Source: VXYL01 sp963422285 (lineage in GTDB: Bacteria > Pseudomonadota > Gammaproteobacteria > Pseudomonadales > Azotimanducaceae). Taken from it: a stretch of DNA of 64,000 bases. The DNA lies in assembly GCA_963422285.2 (NCBI GenBank), contig CAXXJO010000002.1, positions 682,001 to 746,000 on the forward strand. The letters run 5' to 3'. Below the pieces are notes generated by a model, which was not told the DNA's origin, searched no databases, and saw only the letters and a list, made by a program, of their open reading frames with translations. Positions 8,657-17,288 of this stretch are shown here, piece by piece (position 1 is the first letter of the stretch; each line of letters begins with the position of its first letter). Made by a program: the position numbers and the translations under genes.

Positions 8657-9355
8657 ATGACGTCGAATCGATTGCTGCTGGTCGAGGACGAAGCCGACAT
8701 CCGGGAGATGCTCACGTTCTCTCTGCAGCGGGGCGGCTTCGATGTGGTCGGCGCGGAGACCGCCGAGGAGGCGCTGGCCACCCTCGACGGACGGCTGCCC
8801 AATCTCGTCGTCATCGACTGGATGCTGCCGGGCATGAGCGGCATCGAACTGGCCCGCCGACTGCGCCGGGATCCCGTAACCAGCGATCTGCCGCTGCTGA
8901 TGCTGACCGCCCGCGGCGAGGAATCCGACAAGCTCAAGAGCTTCGACGCCGGCATCGACGACTACGTGACCAAGCCGTTCTCCACGCGCGAGCTGATCGC
9001 CCGCGTCAAGGCGCTGATGCGACGTAGCGGCAACCCGGACGACGGCGTGCTCGCGCTCGGCCGGCTGACGCTGGACACCCGCGGCCACCATGTCGCCGTC
9101 GGCGACGACCGCGTTCCCGTAGGGCCTACCGAGTTTCGCTTGCTGGAACTGCTGATGCGCTACCCGGACCGCGCCTTCGACCGCTCGCAGCTGCTCGACC
9201 GGGTGTGGGGCCGCAACGTCTACGTCGAGGAACGTACCGTGGATGTCCATGTGCTGCGGCTGCGCAAGGCGTTGACGCCATTCGGCATGGACAAGGCCGT
9301 CGAAACCGTCCGCGGCGTCGGCTATCGGCTGTCGCCTCGACTGGCCGCGGGCTGA
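8657..9355 (+). CDS. phoB: PhoB-like winged-helix response regulator
   Basis: DNA-binding response regulator of 232 residues. The receiver domain has the acidic pocket VEDEAD (residues 9-14), phosphorylated Asp54 in VVIDWMLPG, and the conserved Lys in VTKPF. The C-terminal OmpR/PhoB winged helix includes GPTEFRLLELLM and the recognition-helix region ERTVDVHVLRLRKAL. It is followed after 69 bases by the matching kinase. PhoB assignment rests on the pairing with a PhoR-like kinase and on overall similarity; the OmpR family is certain. Two TGTCA direct repeats upstream (8588-8593 and 8605-8610) are spaced 17 rather than the 11 bp of a Pho box. Confidence 0.85.
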   Translation: MTSNRLLLVEDEADIREMLTFSLQRGGFDVVGAETAEEALATLDGRLPNLVVIDWMLPGMSGIELARRLRRDPVTSDLPLLMLTARGEESDKLKSFDAGIDDYVTKPFSTRELIARVKALMRRSGNPDDGVLALGRLTLDTRGHHVAVGDDRVPVGPTEFRLLELLMRYPDRAFDRSQLLDRVWGRNVYVEERTVDVHVLRLRKALTPFGMDKAVETVRGVGYRLSPRLAAG

Positions 9356-9424
9356 ACGACTGCTGAAGTGACCGCTCGCGGTCTTGGCTAAACTCCATGC
9401 AGACAGCCAGAGTGGGCAGCCGTC

Positions 9425-10774
9425 ATGGAAGCGATCTCGTACAAGGCAGATGCCGCCTCGGGTCGAATGGGCACCGCGAACATGGCCGGCGAGGCCTTTC
9501 GGCTGCTTGCCTGCCTAGCGGCGGCGGCGCTCGTCGGCGTGTGGGCGGCCAGCGCGGCTTGGGCAGTGGCTGCCGGTCTCGCCACCTGGATCGTCTGGGG
9601 AGCGTTCGAGGCGCGGGCCTTTCGCCGCTGGGCCCGAACTCCCCTGCGCCGCCCCCGGTTGATGACCTCGACTTGGCGAGCGTCGGCGCACCGGCTGCAC
9701 CAATGCTTGCGCCGCTCGCGCAGCCGCACGCGACGGCTGATCGCCGAACTGCGCTGGCTGCAAGGCACATTGAATTCCATGCCCGACGGCTGGATCGTGT
9801 TGCAGCGCGACGGCGCCATCGAGGCCGCGAACCGGGGTGCCGGCATCCTGCTGGGGTTCGCTCGCCACGAGCGGCGGCGCTATCTGACGGACTTGGTGCG
9901 GGAGCCGTCCGTCGCCGCTCTGGTGCGCGGCGAAGTGGAAGACGGCATCGTCGAGCTGGCGGCGCCGGTGGACGACTCCCGACGCCTGGAAATGCGCTAT
10001 CTGCCGATAGACGAAGCCCGCTCCATCGTTCTCATCCGCGACGTGACCATGCTCGACCGGCTGCTGACCATGCGCCAGGACTTCATCGCCAACGTCTCCC
10101 ACGAGCTGCGTACGCCGCTGACCGTGATCATCGGCTACCTGGAGGCGCTGGAAGACGAAGACATCGACCGCGACACCCTGCGTCAGCTGCTGGACAAACT
10201 GAACGCGCCAGCGGCCCGCATGAAGGCGCTGGTGGACGATCTGCTGATGCTGACTCGGCTGGAGTCGTCGCCGATGCCCGGGGCCGGCGACGTCGAGCCC
10301 GTGAACGCCGCTGCCATGCTGGAAGCGGTGGTGCGTGAAGCGCGACAGCTAGCGACCTCGGCCCACGACATCGTGCTCGACGCCGACCCGAACCTGGTCG
10401 CCAGCGCCGTGCCTGCCGAGCTGCACAGCGCGTTCTTCAATCTGGTCGCCAACGCCATCCGCTACAGCCCCGATGGCGGCATCGTTTCGGTGCGCTGGCG
10501 ACAAGGCGAAACCAGCCCCCGCTTCGAGGTGGAAGACCGCGGCCTGGGCATTCCGCCGGAGCATATCTCCCGGCTTACCGAACGGTTCTTCCGGGTCGAT
10601 CTGGCCAAAGGCCGGGTGCGCGGCGGTACCGGCTTGGGGCTCGCCATCGTCAAGCACATCCTGCGCCGCCACCACGCCCGGCTCGAGGTGGAAAGCACCC
10701 TCGGCGAAGGCAGTCTGTTCTCCTTCGAACTGCCTGCCGACCAGCGCGAAGGACAGCAAGCAGGACGCCTATAG
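9425..10774 (+). CDS. phoR: PhoR-like phosphate regulon sensor kinase
   Basis: Membrane histidine kinase, 449 residues. Two hydrophobic segments near residues 20-55 are followed by a basic linker, a PAS-like domain (LNSMPDGWIVLQRDGAIEAAN), the H-box DFIANVSHELRTPLTVIIGY with the phosphoacceptor His, an N-box (FFNLVANAIRYSP) and G-boxes (EDRGLGIPPEH, RGGTGLGLAIVKHIL). The short extracytoplasmic part plus PAS domain is the PhoR plan, and phoB lies just upstream. It would autophosphorylate and pass phosphate to PhoB, with PstSCAB/PhoU input outside this window. Confidence 0.86.
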   Translation: MEAISYKADAASGRMGTANMAGEAFRLLACLAAAALVGVWAASAAWAVAAGLATWIVWGAFEARAFRRWARTPLRRPRLMTSTWRASAHRLHQCLRRSRSRTRRLIAELRWLQGTLNSMPDGWIVLQRDGAIEAANRGAGILLGFARHERRRYLTDLVREPSVAALVRGEVEDGIVELAAPVDDSRRLEMRYLPIDEARSIVLIRDVTMLDRLLTMRQDFIANVSHELRTPLTVIIGYLEALEDEDIDRDTLRQLLDKLNAPAARMKALVDDLLMLTRLESSPMPGAGDVEPVNAAAMLEAVVREARQLATSAHDIVLDADPNLVASAVPAELHSAFFNLVANAIRYSPDGGIVSVRWRQGETSPRFEVEDRGLGIPPEHISRLTERFFRVDLAKGRVRGGTGLGLAIVKHILRRHHARLEVESTLGEGSLFSFELPADQREGQQAGRL

Positions 10775-10803
10775 CGCAGCTGTCGCAGCCGTCATGGAGT
10801 CGG

Positions 10804-12000
10804 TCAGTAGACGGAGCGCTGGCCTATCGTCTGCTGGCGCACCCGCTGGGTCAGCTCGTCGTCGATGGCGATGGCGAACAGGCCTGCTGGGCCGGCGATC
10901 TTGTGAATCATCAGCTTGTCCAGCTCCTTGCGCTCGCGTTCGTTCACTTGGCAGCAGGCATCGCTGGCCAGGAACGCCTTGTAGGTAGCGCTGGTATCCA
11001 TAAACGGCATGATGAAGCTCGGCACGATGGCCTGGATCATTGCGCCGCGCCGGCGATCCGTGAAGTTCATCCCGGCCCGATGCCAAGTGCGGGCGTCGTA
11101 GAGAACGACGGTGCCGGCGGGGGCCTCGATGAGATCGGCCTCCGGGCCGCTGTAAGGCAACCCGCACTCCGCTCGATGGCCGGCGCGGTAGGTGTGGGCG
11201 GAAATGCCCCACTGCGTCGGCGGTGGCGCTTCCGAAACATGGCTGCCGAGCTTGAACAAGGTGGCGCCATTGGCGCGGGTGAAGTCGGAAACGCAGACGT
11301 TGCGCTGCATGCCCAGCACCAGGTCGCCGGACGGCAGCGGGATGCGGTCGCCGGTGCCCCACAGATAGGGGAAGTCGGTATGCCAACCCTGTACTTCGCG
11401 CTTGCCGTCGTCTCGGCTCAGGGCGGAAACGCCGGGCGGATGGCCGAGGCGAATGTCGCGGGTATGCATGTATTGGCGGGTCAGCCACAGCGAAACCGGC
11501 TCCACGGTCACCTTGGCTACCGCCGGATGCTGCGCCAGCGGCGGCTTCCGCTCCGGCGTCCGTCCTTCGTAGGCAGCGACGCAGCCGACCTGCTGCAGGC
11601 CGTCCACCACCTCCGGCGGCAGTACGCAGGCGAGCGACACCCAGCCGTTTTCCTTGAGAGTCCGCAAGTACTCCGAAGGCAGCTGCTCGGGGCCGTGGCC
11701 AACGGTGAAGTCGGCTGCTCCCGGAGAACCGTCCTCGCCCACCTCCGCGTCGCCGAAGCGCAAGCAGCCGGACGAGCCGATCTCGGTGGCAGCGGCCTGT
11801 ACGCATGCGCCAGTGCCAGGATGCTCGAAGCCGCCGTCTTTGGCATCCCAGATGGCAGCGTCGTCCACATGGCCCTGGACACGCAGCGTGTTGTCGTCGG
11901 CGACGGCCAGATAGTCGCCGTTGGGTGCCGTCAGATAACGATAGTGGCGCGTCGGCTTCGGGATGGATACGACGTGGGGGTCGAACTGCGATTCGCGCAT
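10804..12000 (-). CDS. Phytanoyl-CoA dioxygenase (PhyH)-like Fe(II)/2-oxoglutarate oxygenase
   Basis: Non-haem iron oxygenase of 398 residues. The iron ligands are visible as H207 and D209 in GWHTDFPYL and H307 in DARTWHRAGMN, with a following Arg cluster (TDRRRG) suited to bind 2-oxoglutarate. The first about 100 residues (YRYLTAPNGDYLAV, IWDAKDGGFEHPGTG) form an extra domain not needed by the fold. The start at 12000 has GGAAGGAGG immediately upstream; the frame stays open to 12135. Substrate unknown; PhyH proteins hydroxylate diverse lipids and natural products. It converges with phoR, 29 bases away. Confidence 0.82.
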   Translation of the reverse strand: MRESQFDPHVVSIPKPTRHYRYLTAPNGDYLAVADDNTLRVQGHVDDAAIWDAKDGGFEHPGTGACVQAAATEIGSSGCLRFGDAEVGEDGSPGAADFTVGHGPEQLPSEYLRTLKENGWVSLACVLPPEVVDGLQQVGCVAAYEGRTPERKPPLAQHPAVAKVTVEPVSLWLTRQYMHTRDIRLGHPPGVSALSRDDGKREVQGWHTDFPYLWGTGDRIPLPSGDLVLGMQRNVCVSDFTRANGATLFKLGSHVSEAPPPTQWGISAHTYRAGHRAECGLPYSGPEADLIEAPAGTVVLYDARTWHRAGMNFTDRRRGAMIQAIVPSFIMPFMDTSATYKAFLASDACCQVNERERKELDKLMIHKIAGPAGLFAIAIDDELTQRVRQQTIGQRSVY

Positions 12001-12389
12001 GGCCTCCTTCCTGGCACCCGATGCGAAGCGCCGAACATAGCATCGCAAGCCGCGCAGTCGCAAATCGCTAGCACGGAACCTCGTCGGGACGGGGAACTGC
12101 CCGTTGCATCCATTCCGTGAGCAGGGGCGCTGCATCCGGCGGCATGCTCATGTCGTCGAATTCCAGCATCGCCCGCTCGCCGTCCTCCCTGACGAGTTCC
12201 AGTTACAGCCCATCAGGTCCGCGCCGGCTTCGTTCCCTCCCGCAGGCTTCAAGCGAACCCCGAACAGAGCAACGCAAGCGCCATTCTCTAGAGAGCGCCG
12301 ACATCGACGATGCATCCTGTCGAAACCCCGGCGCTGACGCCGCAAGCCGCAAGCGCGATCTCCATCTTCAGAGCCCGACAGCCCCGCCG

Positions 12390-13150
12390 CTGGATACTCC
12401 GCCACCGCGACGCCTTGGGCCAATCGTCTCGTCGTGCTTGCCATATGCGCGAAGTCGCGGCGCGGGCGCAGCGATCTCAGGGCTTCATACCATCACCCGG
12501 CCCGGCGTTGCCCAAGGGTAGCCCCAAGCCCGGACGCGAACCGATGAAACGCCTTGCTCGGAATACCGGAGTTCCAATGAACCCCGCGGTAGTCGTCCGC
12601 CCCGGTATGGAGGTCGTTCCTATCGTCCACCTGCCGGCCGTCTCCGATGAGAGGATCGCCGACATACGTGGTTCCCGGGTTCGCCATATCGCGCAGGGCG
12701 TACCTGTTCGGGCCGGGGAGGACAACCTCTTCCCCTATCAGCCATATCGCTGTCGCCGCATTCTGCTGAAGCGACTACTGTTTGATCAAGCTCCCCCCAA
12801 CATATCCGAAAATATTCGTTCAAAGTGTCGGCTGACGTTGGTACTGAAGCTTCGATTCGCTGCTGACGACTCCATGGGCGAACTCGTGGCCGATCACGTC
12901 GAGAGATCGCGTTAATCGGCGCAATGCCATGCCGTCGCCATCCTCATAGACCATCTGCTTCCCGTTCCAGAAAGCGTTGCCAAGTTCACGCCGGCCTGGA
13001 TGCTGGAAACCAGCGGCGTGGCGGCATCTTCTATCGAATTCCGATTGAACTCTCGGGCGTAGAAGTCGTAGGTCGTTCCTGACCCATCGCAGGCTTCGTC
13101 CGCGGCGGCGCCCGTGGCCGGACCTCCTTCCCGACGAACGGCAATCCCTG
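12390..13150 (-). pseudogene. Decayed M4 (thermolysin-family) metalloprotease
   Basis: Minus-strand translation across several frames reconstructs the M4 catalytic region in order: TTYDFYAREFNRNSIEDAA, then LVSSIQAGVN, NAFWNGKQMVYEDGDGM, the zinc motif SLDVIGHEFAHGVV, AIWLIGEEVVLPGPNRYALR, DMANPGTTYVGD, the second-half signature DDYRGVHWNSGIPSKAFHRF and the C-terminal WYEALRSLRPRRDFAHM. At least two frame changes and in-frame stops (one TGA just before WYEALR, others between the zinc motif and AIWLIGEE) separate the blocks, so no full protein can be made. Upstream bases to about 13400 may hold the decayed propeptide, but nothing is recognisable there. Confidence 0.82.
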
Positions 13151-13462
13151 GGAGCCGGAAACGCCAGGGAACGTCATTTTCAGATCATTAACTTCCTACG
13201 TCTGCCTGTTGCCGCCAGGGGCCCGGCAACCGTATTCATCGGATAGGGGGCTGCATGCGCTCTCAGCGTCCGAATCTCGGCAGATGCCTGGATATTCTCC
13301 AATGCGAGAGCCCTGAGCTGTTCATGCTGGGACCCAAGCGTGTGCTCCAGGAGTTGGGCGGCACGATGCAGTGCAATGGATTCCGACTACACATCTTCCT
13401 TCCTCTTCCCTTAATAGACTAGACAGTCCCTTGCAAGGATAGCGCCGTGCAACCATCCCCCC

Positions 13463-14248
13463 TCAGCGCCGGCCCATGGGCGCGGTGTTCAGGTGGTTGC
13501 CGCCGTCGAGCATCAGCGTCTCGCCTGTGATCACGTCGGCCCCGGCGACAAAATAGAGAATGGCCTCGGCAACCGTGTCCGGCGTGGTCGTGAGTCGCAG
13601 CGGCGCCGTGGCTTCCAGTGCCGCCTTGGCGGCGGCGTAGCATTCCTTGCCGAGGCCCTGCTCCAGCCAGTCGCCTTGGATGAACCCCGGGCACACCGCG
13701 TTGACGCGGATCTCCGGCCCCAGGGCGCGGGCCAGGGACAGCGTCATGGTCACCATGGCGCCTTTCGAGGCCGCGTAGGCGATGGAGCTGCCGACGCCGG
13801 TGACGGCAGCGATGGAGGCCACATTGACGATACTGCCGCGGCCGCCACGGCGCATGGCCGGCGCCACAGCGCGGGTCATCTGGTAGGCGCCGACGGCGTT
13901 GACCGCGTAGATGTCTAGAAAATCCTGCTTGGACAGTCCATCCAGTTCGTGGTGGGGGTTGAACTTGGTGGTGCCGGCGTTGTTCACCAGCGCATCGATG
14001 CGGCCCCACTTGGAAAGCGCCGCTGCCGCCAGCGCTCGGCAGTCTTCGTCGCTGGCGACATCCGCCCGCACCACCACGGTGTCGACGCCGAACTCCGCGC
14101 AAGCCGCCTCGGTTGCCCGGGCGCCGTCCTCGTTGCGGGCGTAGTTGATGGCCACATGGCAGCCCCGCTCCGCCAGTTGCCGGGCGCAGGCCGCACCCAC
14201 GCCGGAGGACGATCCGGTAACGATCGCCACGCCGTTCTCGATGTCCAT
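13463..14248 (-). CDS. Short-chain dehydrogenase/reductase
   Basis: NAD(P)-dependent SDR of 261 residues. The Rossmann glycine motif is TGSSSGVGAA (residues 9-18), NNAG sits in LVNNAGTTKF, the catalytic Ser lies in VNVASIAAV and the YxxxK pair is in AYAASKGAM. The end motif (GETLMLDGGNHL) is the usual SDR C-terminus. The start at 14248 removes 48 atypical residues of the longer open frame. It is divergent from the LLM monooxygenase operon, with a strong hairpin between them. Substrate unknown. Confidence 0.92.
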   Translation of the reverse strand: MDIENGVAIVTGSSSGVGAACARQLAERGCHVAINYARNEDGARATEAACAEFGVDTVVVRADVASDEDCRALAAAALSKWGRIDALVNNAGTTKFNPHHELDGLSKQDFLDIYAVNAVGAYQMTRAVAPAMRRGGRGSIVNVASIAAVTGVGSSIAYAASKGAMVTMTLSLARALGPEIRVNAVCPGFIQGDWLEQGLGKECYAAAKAALEATAPLRLTTTPDTVAEAILYFVAGADVITGETLMLDGGNHLNTAPMGRR

Positions 14249-14375
14249 GGAATCTCCTCGTCTTGCGAAGATCGCCTTGCTATTGCTTCGTCTTTGGTCT
14301 CTGGCAGCTGGCGACCTTGGATTTCGGGCTTGCGGAACATGGCCTCTCCCTGGCGGCTCGCTTAGCGAACCGTGG

Positions 14376-14397
14376 GCGACTTGCGTCAGCAAGTCGC
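14376..14397. repeat. Perfect hairpin between divergent genes
   Basis: GCGACTTGC, a 4-base loop, then GCAAGTCGC: a perfect 9-bp inverted repeat in the gap between the minus-strand SDR and the plus-strand LLM monooxygenase. A weaker inverted repeat (about 14355-14371) lies beside it. It cannot be a terminator of either flanking gene because both are transcribed away from it. It may be an operator or a small palindromic repeat. Confidence 0.6.
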
Positions 14398-14435
14398 GTT
14401 ATTATCCGACATTCCGCCACCCGGGAGGGAACGCT

Positions 14436-15701
14436 TTGAAAAACCTCTGGTTTCACCTGATGCCCTACAAGGACCTGCCGGACGACTTCCGCGACCAGCA
14501 TCCGTCCGTGTGGGTGGACATCGACGCCGACCTGCTCGACGCCAAGCGCGTTCACCAGCACTACAACGAGTTCCTCGACGAGCTGGAGTATGCCGGCGAA
14601 GCGGGTTTCGACGGCATCTGCTGCAACGAGCACCATCAGAACGGCTACGGCCTGATGCCATCGCCGAATCTGATCGCCAGCACCCTCACCCGCCGCACCG
14701 CGGCGCCGGCCATCTGCGTGATGGGCAACTCCCTGGCGCTCTACAACCCGCCGACCCGGGTAGCCGAAGAGTTCGCCATGCTGGACTGCATGTCCGGCGG
14801 GCGGCTGATTGCCGGCTTTCCGGTCGGCACGCCCATGGACACCATCTTCGCCTACGGCCGCAATCCGTCGCAGCTGCGCGAGCGCTACTACGAGGCCCAC
14901 GACTTGGTCATGCGAGCGTGGCAGGAGCCCAAGACGTTCGCCTTCGACGGCCGCTACAACCAGCTGCGCTACGTCAACGTCTGGCCGCGGCCGGTACAGC
15001 AGCCCCATCCGCCGGTGTGGATTCCCGGCGGCGGCTCGGTGGAGACGTGGCGCTGGTGCGCCGAGAAGGACTACGTCTACAGCTACCTGTCCTACTTCGG
15101 CTACAAAGCCGGCGCGGCCACCATGCAAGGCTTCTGGGACGAGATGGATCGCCTCGGCAAGGATCGCAATCCCTACCGCGCCGGTTTTTTGCAATTCGTC
15201 GCCGTCGGCGAGACGGAACAGGAAGCGCTGGAACTCTATCGGGAACCGGCCGAGTACTTCTACGGCCGCTGCCTGCATGTCAACCCGAAGTGGGCGTCGC
15301 CAGCGGGCTACCAGTCCGAAGCCACCATCCGCGCCAAGGTGCAGTCGCAAGTGGCACTGGCCGCCCAGGCGTCCGCGGCCCCCAAGGGCGGGCCGGCCCA
15401 TCGCGGCGGCATGGGCGCGGCGCGAGACTGGAAGGACATTCTGGACCTCGGCTACGTCATCGCTGGCGACCCGGACCAGGTGGCGGAGCGCATCCGCGAA
15501 GTATGCGTGAATCTGAACGTCGGCCACCTGATGCTGCTGTGCCAGTTCGGCAACATGAGCACCGAGCTCGCCAAGTACAACACCCGACTGTACGCCGAGC
15601 GGGTGCTGCCGCAGATCGCGGATCTGTTCGACGATCAGTGGCAAGATCGCTGGTGGCCGCAGCCGCTGGCGGAACGCGCCTCGCCTCGCGAGCTCGCTTG
15701 A
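14436..15701 (+). CDS. LLM-class flavin-dependent monooxygenase
   Basis: Bacterial-luciferase-like TIM-barrel oxidoreductase using reduced flavin (FMN or F420). The 421-residue product shows the family N-terminus (LWFHLMPYKDLP), GFDGICCNEHHQ with the conserved EHH, LALYNPPTRVAEEFAMLDCM and SGGRLIAGFPVGTP. The start is inferred as TTG at 14436, with GGGAGG seven bases upstream, because no ATG fits the conserved N-terminus. The next gene begins two bases after its stop. Such enzymes oxidise aldehydes, alkanes, terpenoids or sulfur compounds; the substrate here is unknown. Confidence 0.86.
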   Translation: MKNLWFHLMPYKDLPDDFRDQHPSVWVDIDADLLDAKRVHQHYNEFLDELEYAGEAGFDGICCNEHHQNGYGLMPSPNLIASTLTRRTAAPAICVMGNSLALYNPPTRVAEEFAMLDCMSGGRLIAGFPVGTPMDTIFAYGRNPSQLRERYYEAHDLVMRAWQEPKTFAFDGRYNQLRYVNVWPRPVQQPHPPVWIPGGGSVETWRWCAEKDYVYSYLSYFGYKAGAATMQGFWDEMDRLGKDRNPYRAGFLQFVAVGETEQEALELYREPAEYFYGRCLHVNPKWASPAGYQSEATIRAKVQSQVALAAQASAAPKGGPAHRGGMGAARDWKDILDLGYVIAGDPDQVAERIREVCVNLNVGHLMLLCQFGNMSTELAKYNTRLYAERVLPQIADLFDDQWQDRWWPQPLAERASPRELA

Positions 15702-15702
15702 T

Positions 15703-16509
15703 ATGGTGTGCGCAACCACCGTTGAAGTCGGCGGCCGCACCGTTCGCGTACTGGAAGAGGGCGAAAGCGCGAATACGCCACCGGCGGTGTTCTTGGCCGG
15801 CATCGGCGGCCTGCCCGGCTGGATTCCGTTTCTGGACCGCTTGGCTGCCAGCCGCCGCGTGGTCGTGCCGTCGCTGCCCGGCTTTCCGGGCGCGGCGGAG
15901 TTCCGCCATTTGGACACGCTGCTCGACTGGATCGTCCGTGCCGTGGAGACAGTGGAAGCCCTGGACGAAGCGCCAGTGGACTTGATCGGCAGTTCCGTCG
16001 GCGGCGCGTTGGCGGCGGAAGTGGCCGCCCTGGCCGGCGGCTTGGTCAACCGACTGGTATTGATCGCGCCGTTCGGGGTCTTTGACGCCGACGAACCGAG
16101 CGCCGACATCTGGGCCCAGGTACCCGGCCCCGATGCCATTCCGAATCTGGTCTGCGACGACCCGGAGGCTTGGAAAGCCGCCTGGAAAGTTCCCGACGGC
16201 GCCGATGCCCTGGACTGGCAAGTGATGCATGCGCGTGCGCTGGAAGCGTCGGCGCGACTGCTGTTCCCGTTTGGCGACACTGGCGTCGTCTCGCGCCTGC
16301 ATCGAGTACGCCACCCTACCCTGCTGCTTCGCGGCGCCAACGACCGCGTACTGCCAGCCTCGTACAACGAGCGCTTTCGCGCCGCGCTGGCCGGCCCCGT
16401 GCGCGCAGGCACCATCGCCAACGCCGGCCATCTGCCGGAACTCGACGCCCCGGACGACCTTGCCCGGCAGATCAACGCCTTTCTGGCGGACCAGGAGTTC
16501 GCGCAGTGA
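15703..16509 (+). CDS. Alpha/beta hydrolase
   Basis: A 268-residue alpha/beta hydrolase. The nucleophile elbow is LIGSSVGGALAA (catalytic Ser), the acid is the Asp of GANDRVLP, and the base is His in NAGHLPELDAP. It starts one base after the LLM monooxygenase stop and ends in a GTGA overlap with the HAD gene, so the three genes form one tightly coupled operon. A plausible arrangement is oxidation of a substrate followed by hydrolysis of the product, but this is inference. Confidence 0.87.
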   Translation: MVCATTVEVGGRTVRVLEEGESANTPPAVFLAGIGGLPGWIPFLDRLAASRRVVVPSLPGFPGAAEFRHLDTLLDWIVRAVETVEALDEAPVDLIGSSVGGALAAEVAALAGGLVNRLVLIAPFGVFDADEPSADIWAQVPGPDAIPNLVCDDPEAWKAAWKVPDGADALDWQVMHARALEASARLLFPFGDTGVVSRLHRVRHPTLLLRGANDRVLPASYNERFRAALAGPVRAGTIANAGHLPELDAPDDLARQINAFLADQEFAQ

Positions 16510-17240
16510 TCGAAGCCATCCTCTGGGATTTCGGCGGCGTCTTCACCAGCAGTCCGTTCGAGGCATTCGCCCGCTTTGAGGCTGCCCGCGGCCTGCCGGA
16601 GAACTTCATCCGCACCGTCAACGCCACCAATCCGGACAGCAATGCCTGGGCCCGGTTCGAATCCGCCGCCATCGATGCAGACGAGTTCGACGACGCCTTC
16701 CGCCGCGAGTCGGAAGCGTTCGGCCACAGCATCGGCGGCAAGGAGGTGCTGGAGCTGCTTGCCGGCGAGTTCCGTCCGCGCATGGCGGCGGCGCTGCGGG
16801 AATGCAAGCGGCACTACAAGGTGGGCTGCATCACCAACAACATGAAGCAGGCGGGAGGGAGCCCTCAGCTGGGGAGCGCGAGGGGAACCCCCTCGCAAGA
16901 GAAGCCTCAGCCGAGGAGCGCGAGGGGAACCTCCTCGCAAAAGAAAAAAAGCCCCGCGATGGCCGACGACGAACGCGCCCAGCGCACCGCGGCAGTGATG
17001 GCGCAGTTCGACGTCGTCGTCGAATCCAGCGTCGAAGGCGTTCGCAAGCCGAACCCGCGCATCTACCAGATCGCCTGCGACCGCCTCGGCGTGGTGCCGG
17101 AACGGGCTATCTTCCTGGACGACCTCGGCATCAACCTCAAACCCGCCCGGGCCATGGGCATGACCACCATCAAGGTGGTCACCGAGGCGCAGGCTATCGA
17201 GGATCTCGCCACGGCGACGGGGCTGACGTTCCCTGGATAA
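16506..17240 (+). CDS. HAD-family hydrolase with palindromic-element insertion
   Basis: HAD superfamily protein of 244 residues starting at GTG 16506 within GTGA. Motif I is LWDFGGVFT, which has the first Asp but Gly instead of the second catalytic Asp, as in the N-terminal domain of soluble epoxide hydrolase. Later motifs are ITNNMK, VRKPNPRIY with the conserved Lys, and AIFLDDLGIN. About 30 residues between ITNNMK and ADDERAQ come from two tandem copies of a GC-rich palindrome (16857-16943) that stays in frame. The insertion falls in a variable loop, so the protein may still fold. Confidence 0.84.
   Translation: MIEAILWDFGGVFTSSPFEAFARFEAARGLPENFIRTVNATNPDSNAWARFESAAIDADEFDDAFRRESEAFGHSIGGKEVLELLAGEFRPRMAAALRECKRHYKVGCITNNMKQAGGSPQLGSARGTPSQEKPQPRSARGTSSQKKKSPAMADDERAQRTAAVMAQFDVVVESSVEGVRKPNPRIYQIACDRLGVVPERAIFLDDLGINLKPARAMGMTTIKVVTEAQAIEDLATATGLTFPG
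16857..16943 (+). repeat. Two tandem in-frame palindromic elements inside the HAD gene
   Basis: Unit 1 (16857-16901) contains the stem GCGAGGGG (16878-16885) with CCCCTCGC (16889-16896). Unit 2 (16902-16943) is a diverged copy with GCGAGGGGA and CTCCTCGC. They translate as GSPQLGSARGTPSQ and PQPRSARGTSSQ. The same element occurs once at 27897-27942 in an unrelated gene in the same reading frame. Confidence 0.8.
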
Positions 17241-17288
17241 CGGACTGGCGACACGCATCGCCCTAGGCGGGAAGCGGCGTCGCCGACC

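Noticed and set aside
13200..13410. Small minus-strand gene with a helical peptide (ALHRAAQLLEHTLGSQH)
   Set aside because: It has no clear start codon or ribosome site and no known family; it could be decayed DNA beside the M4 relic.
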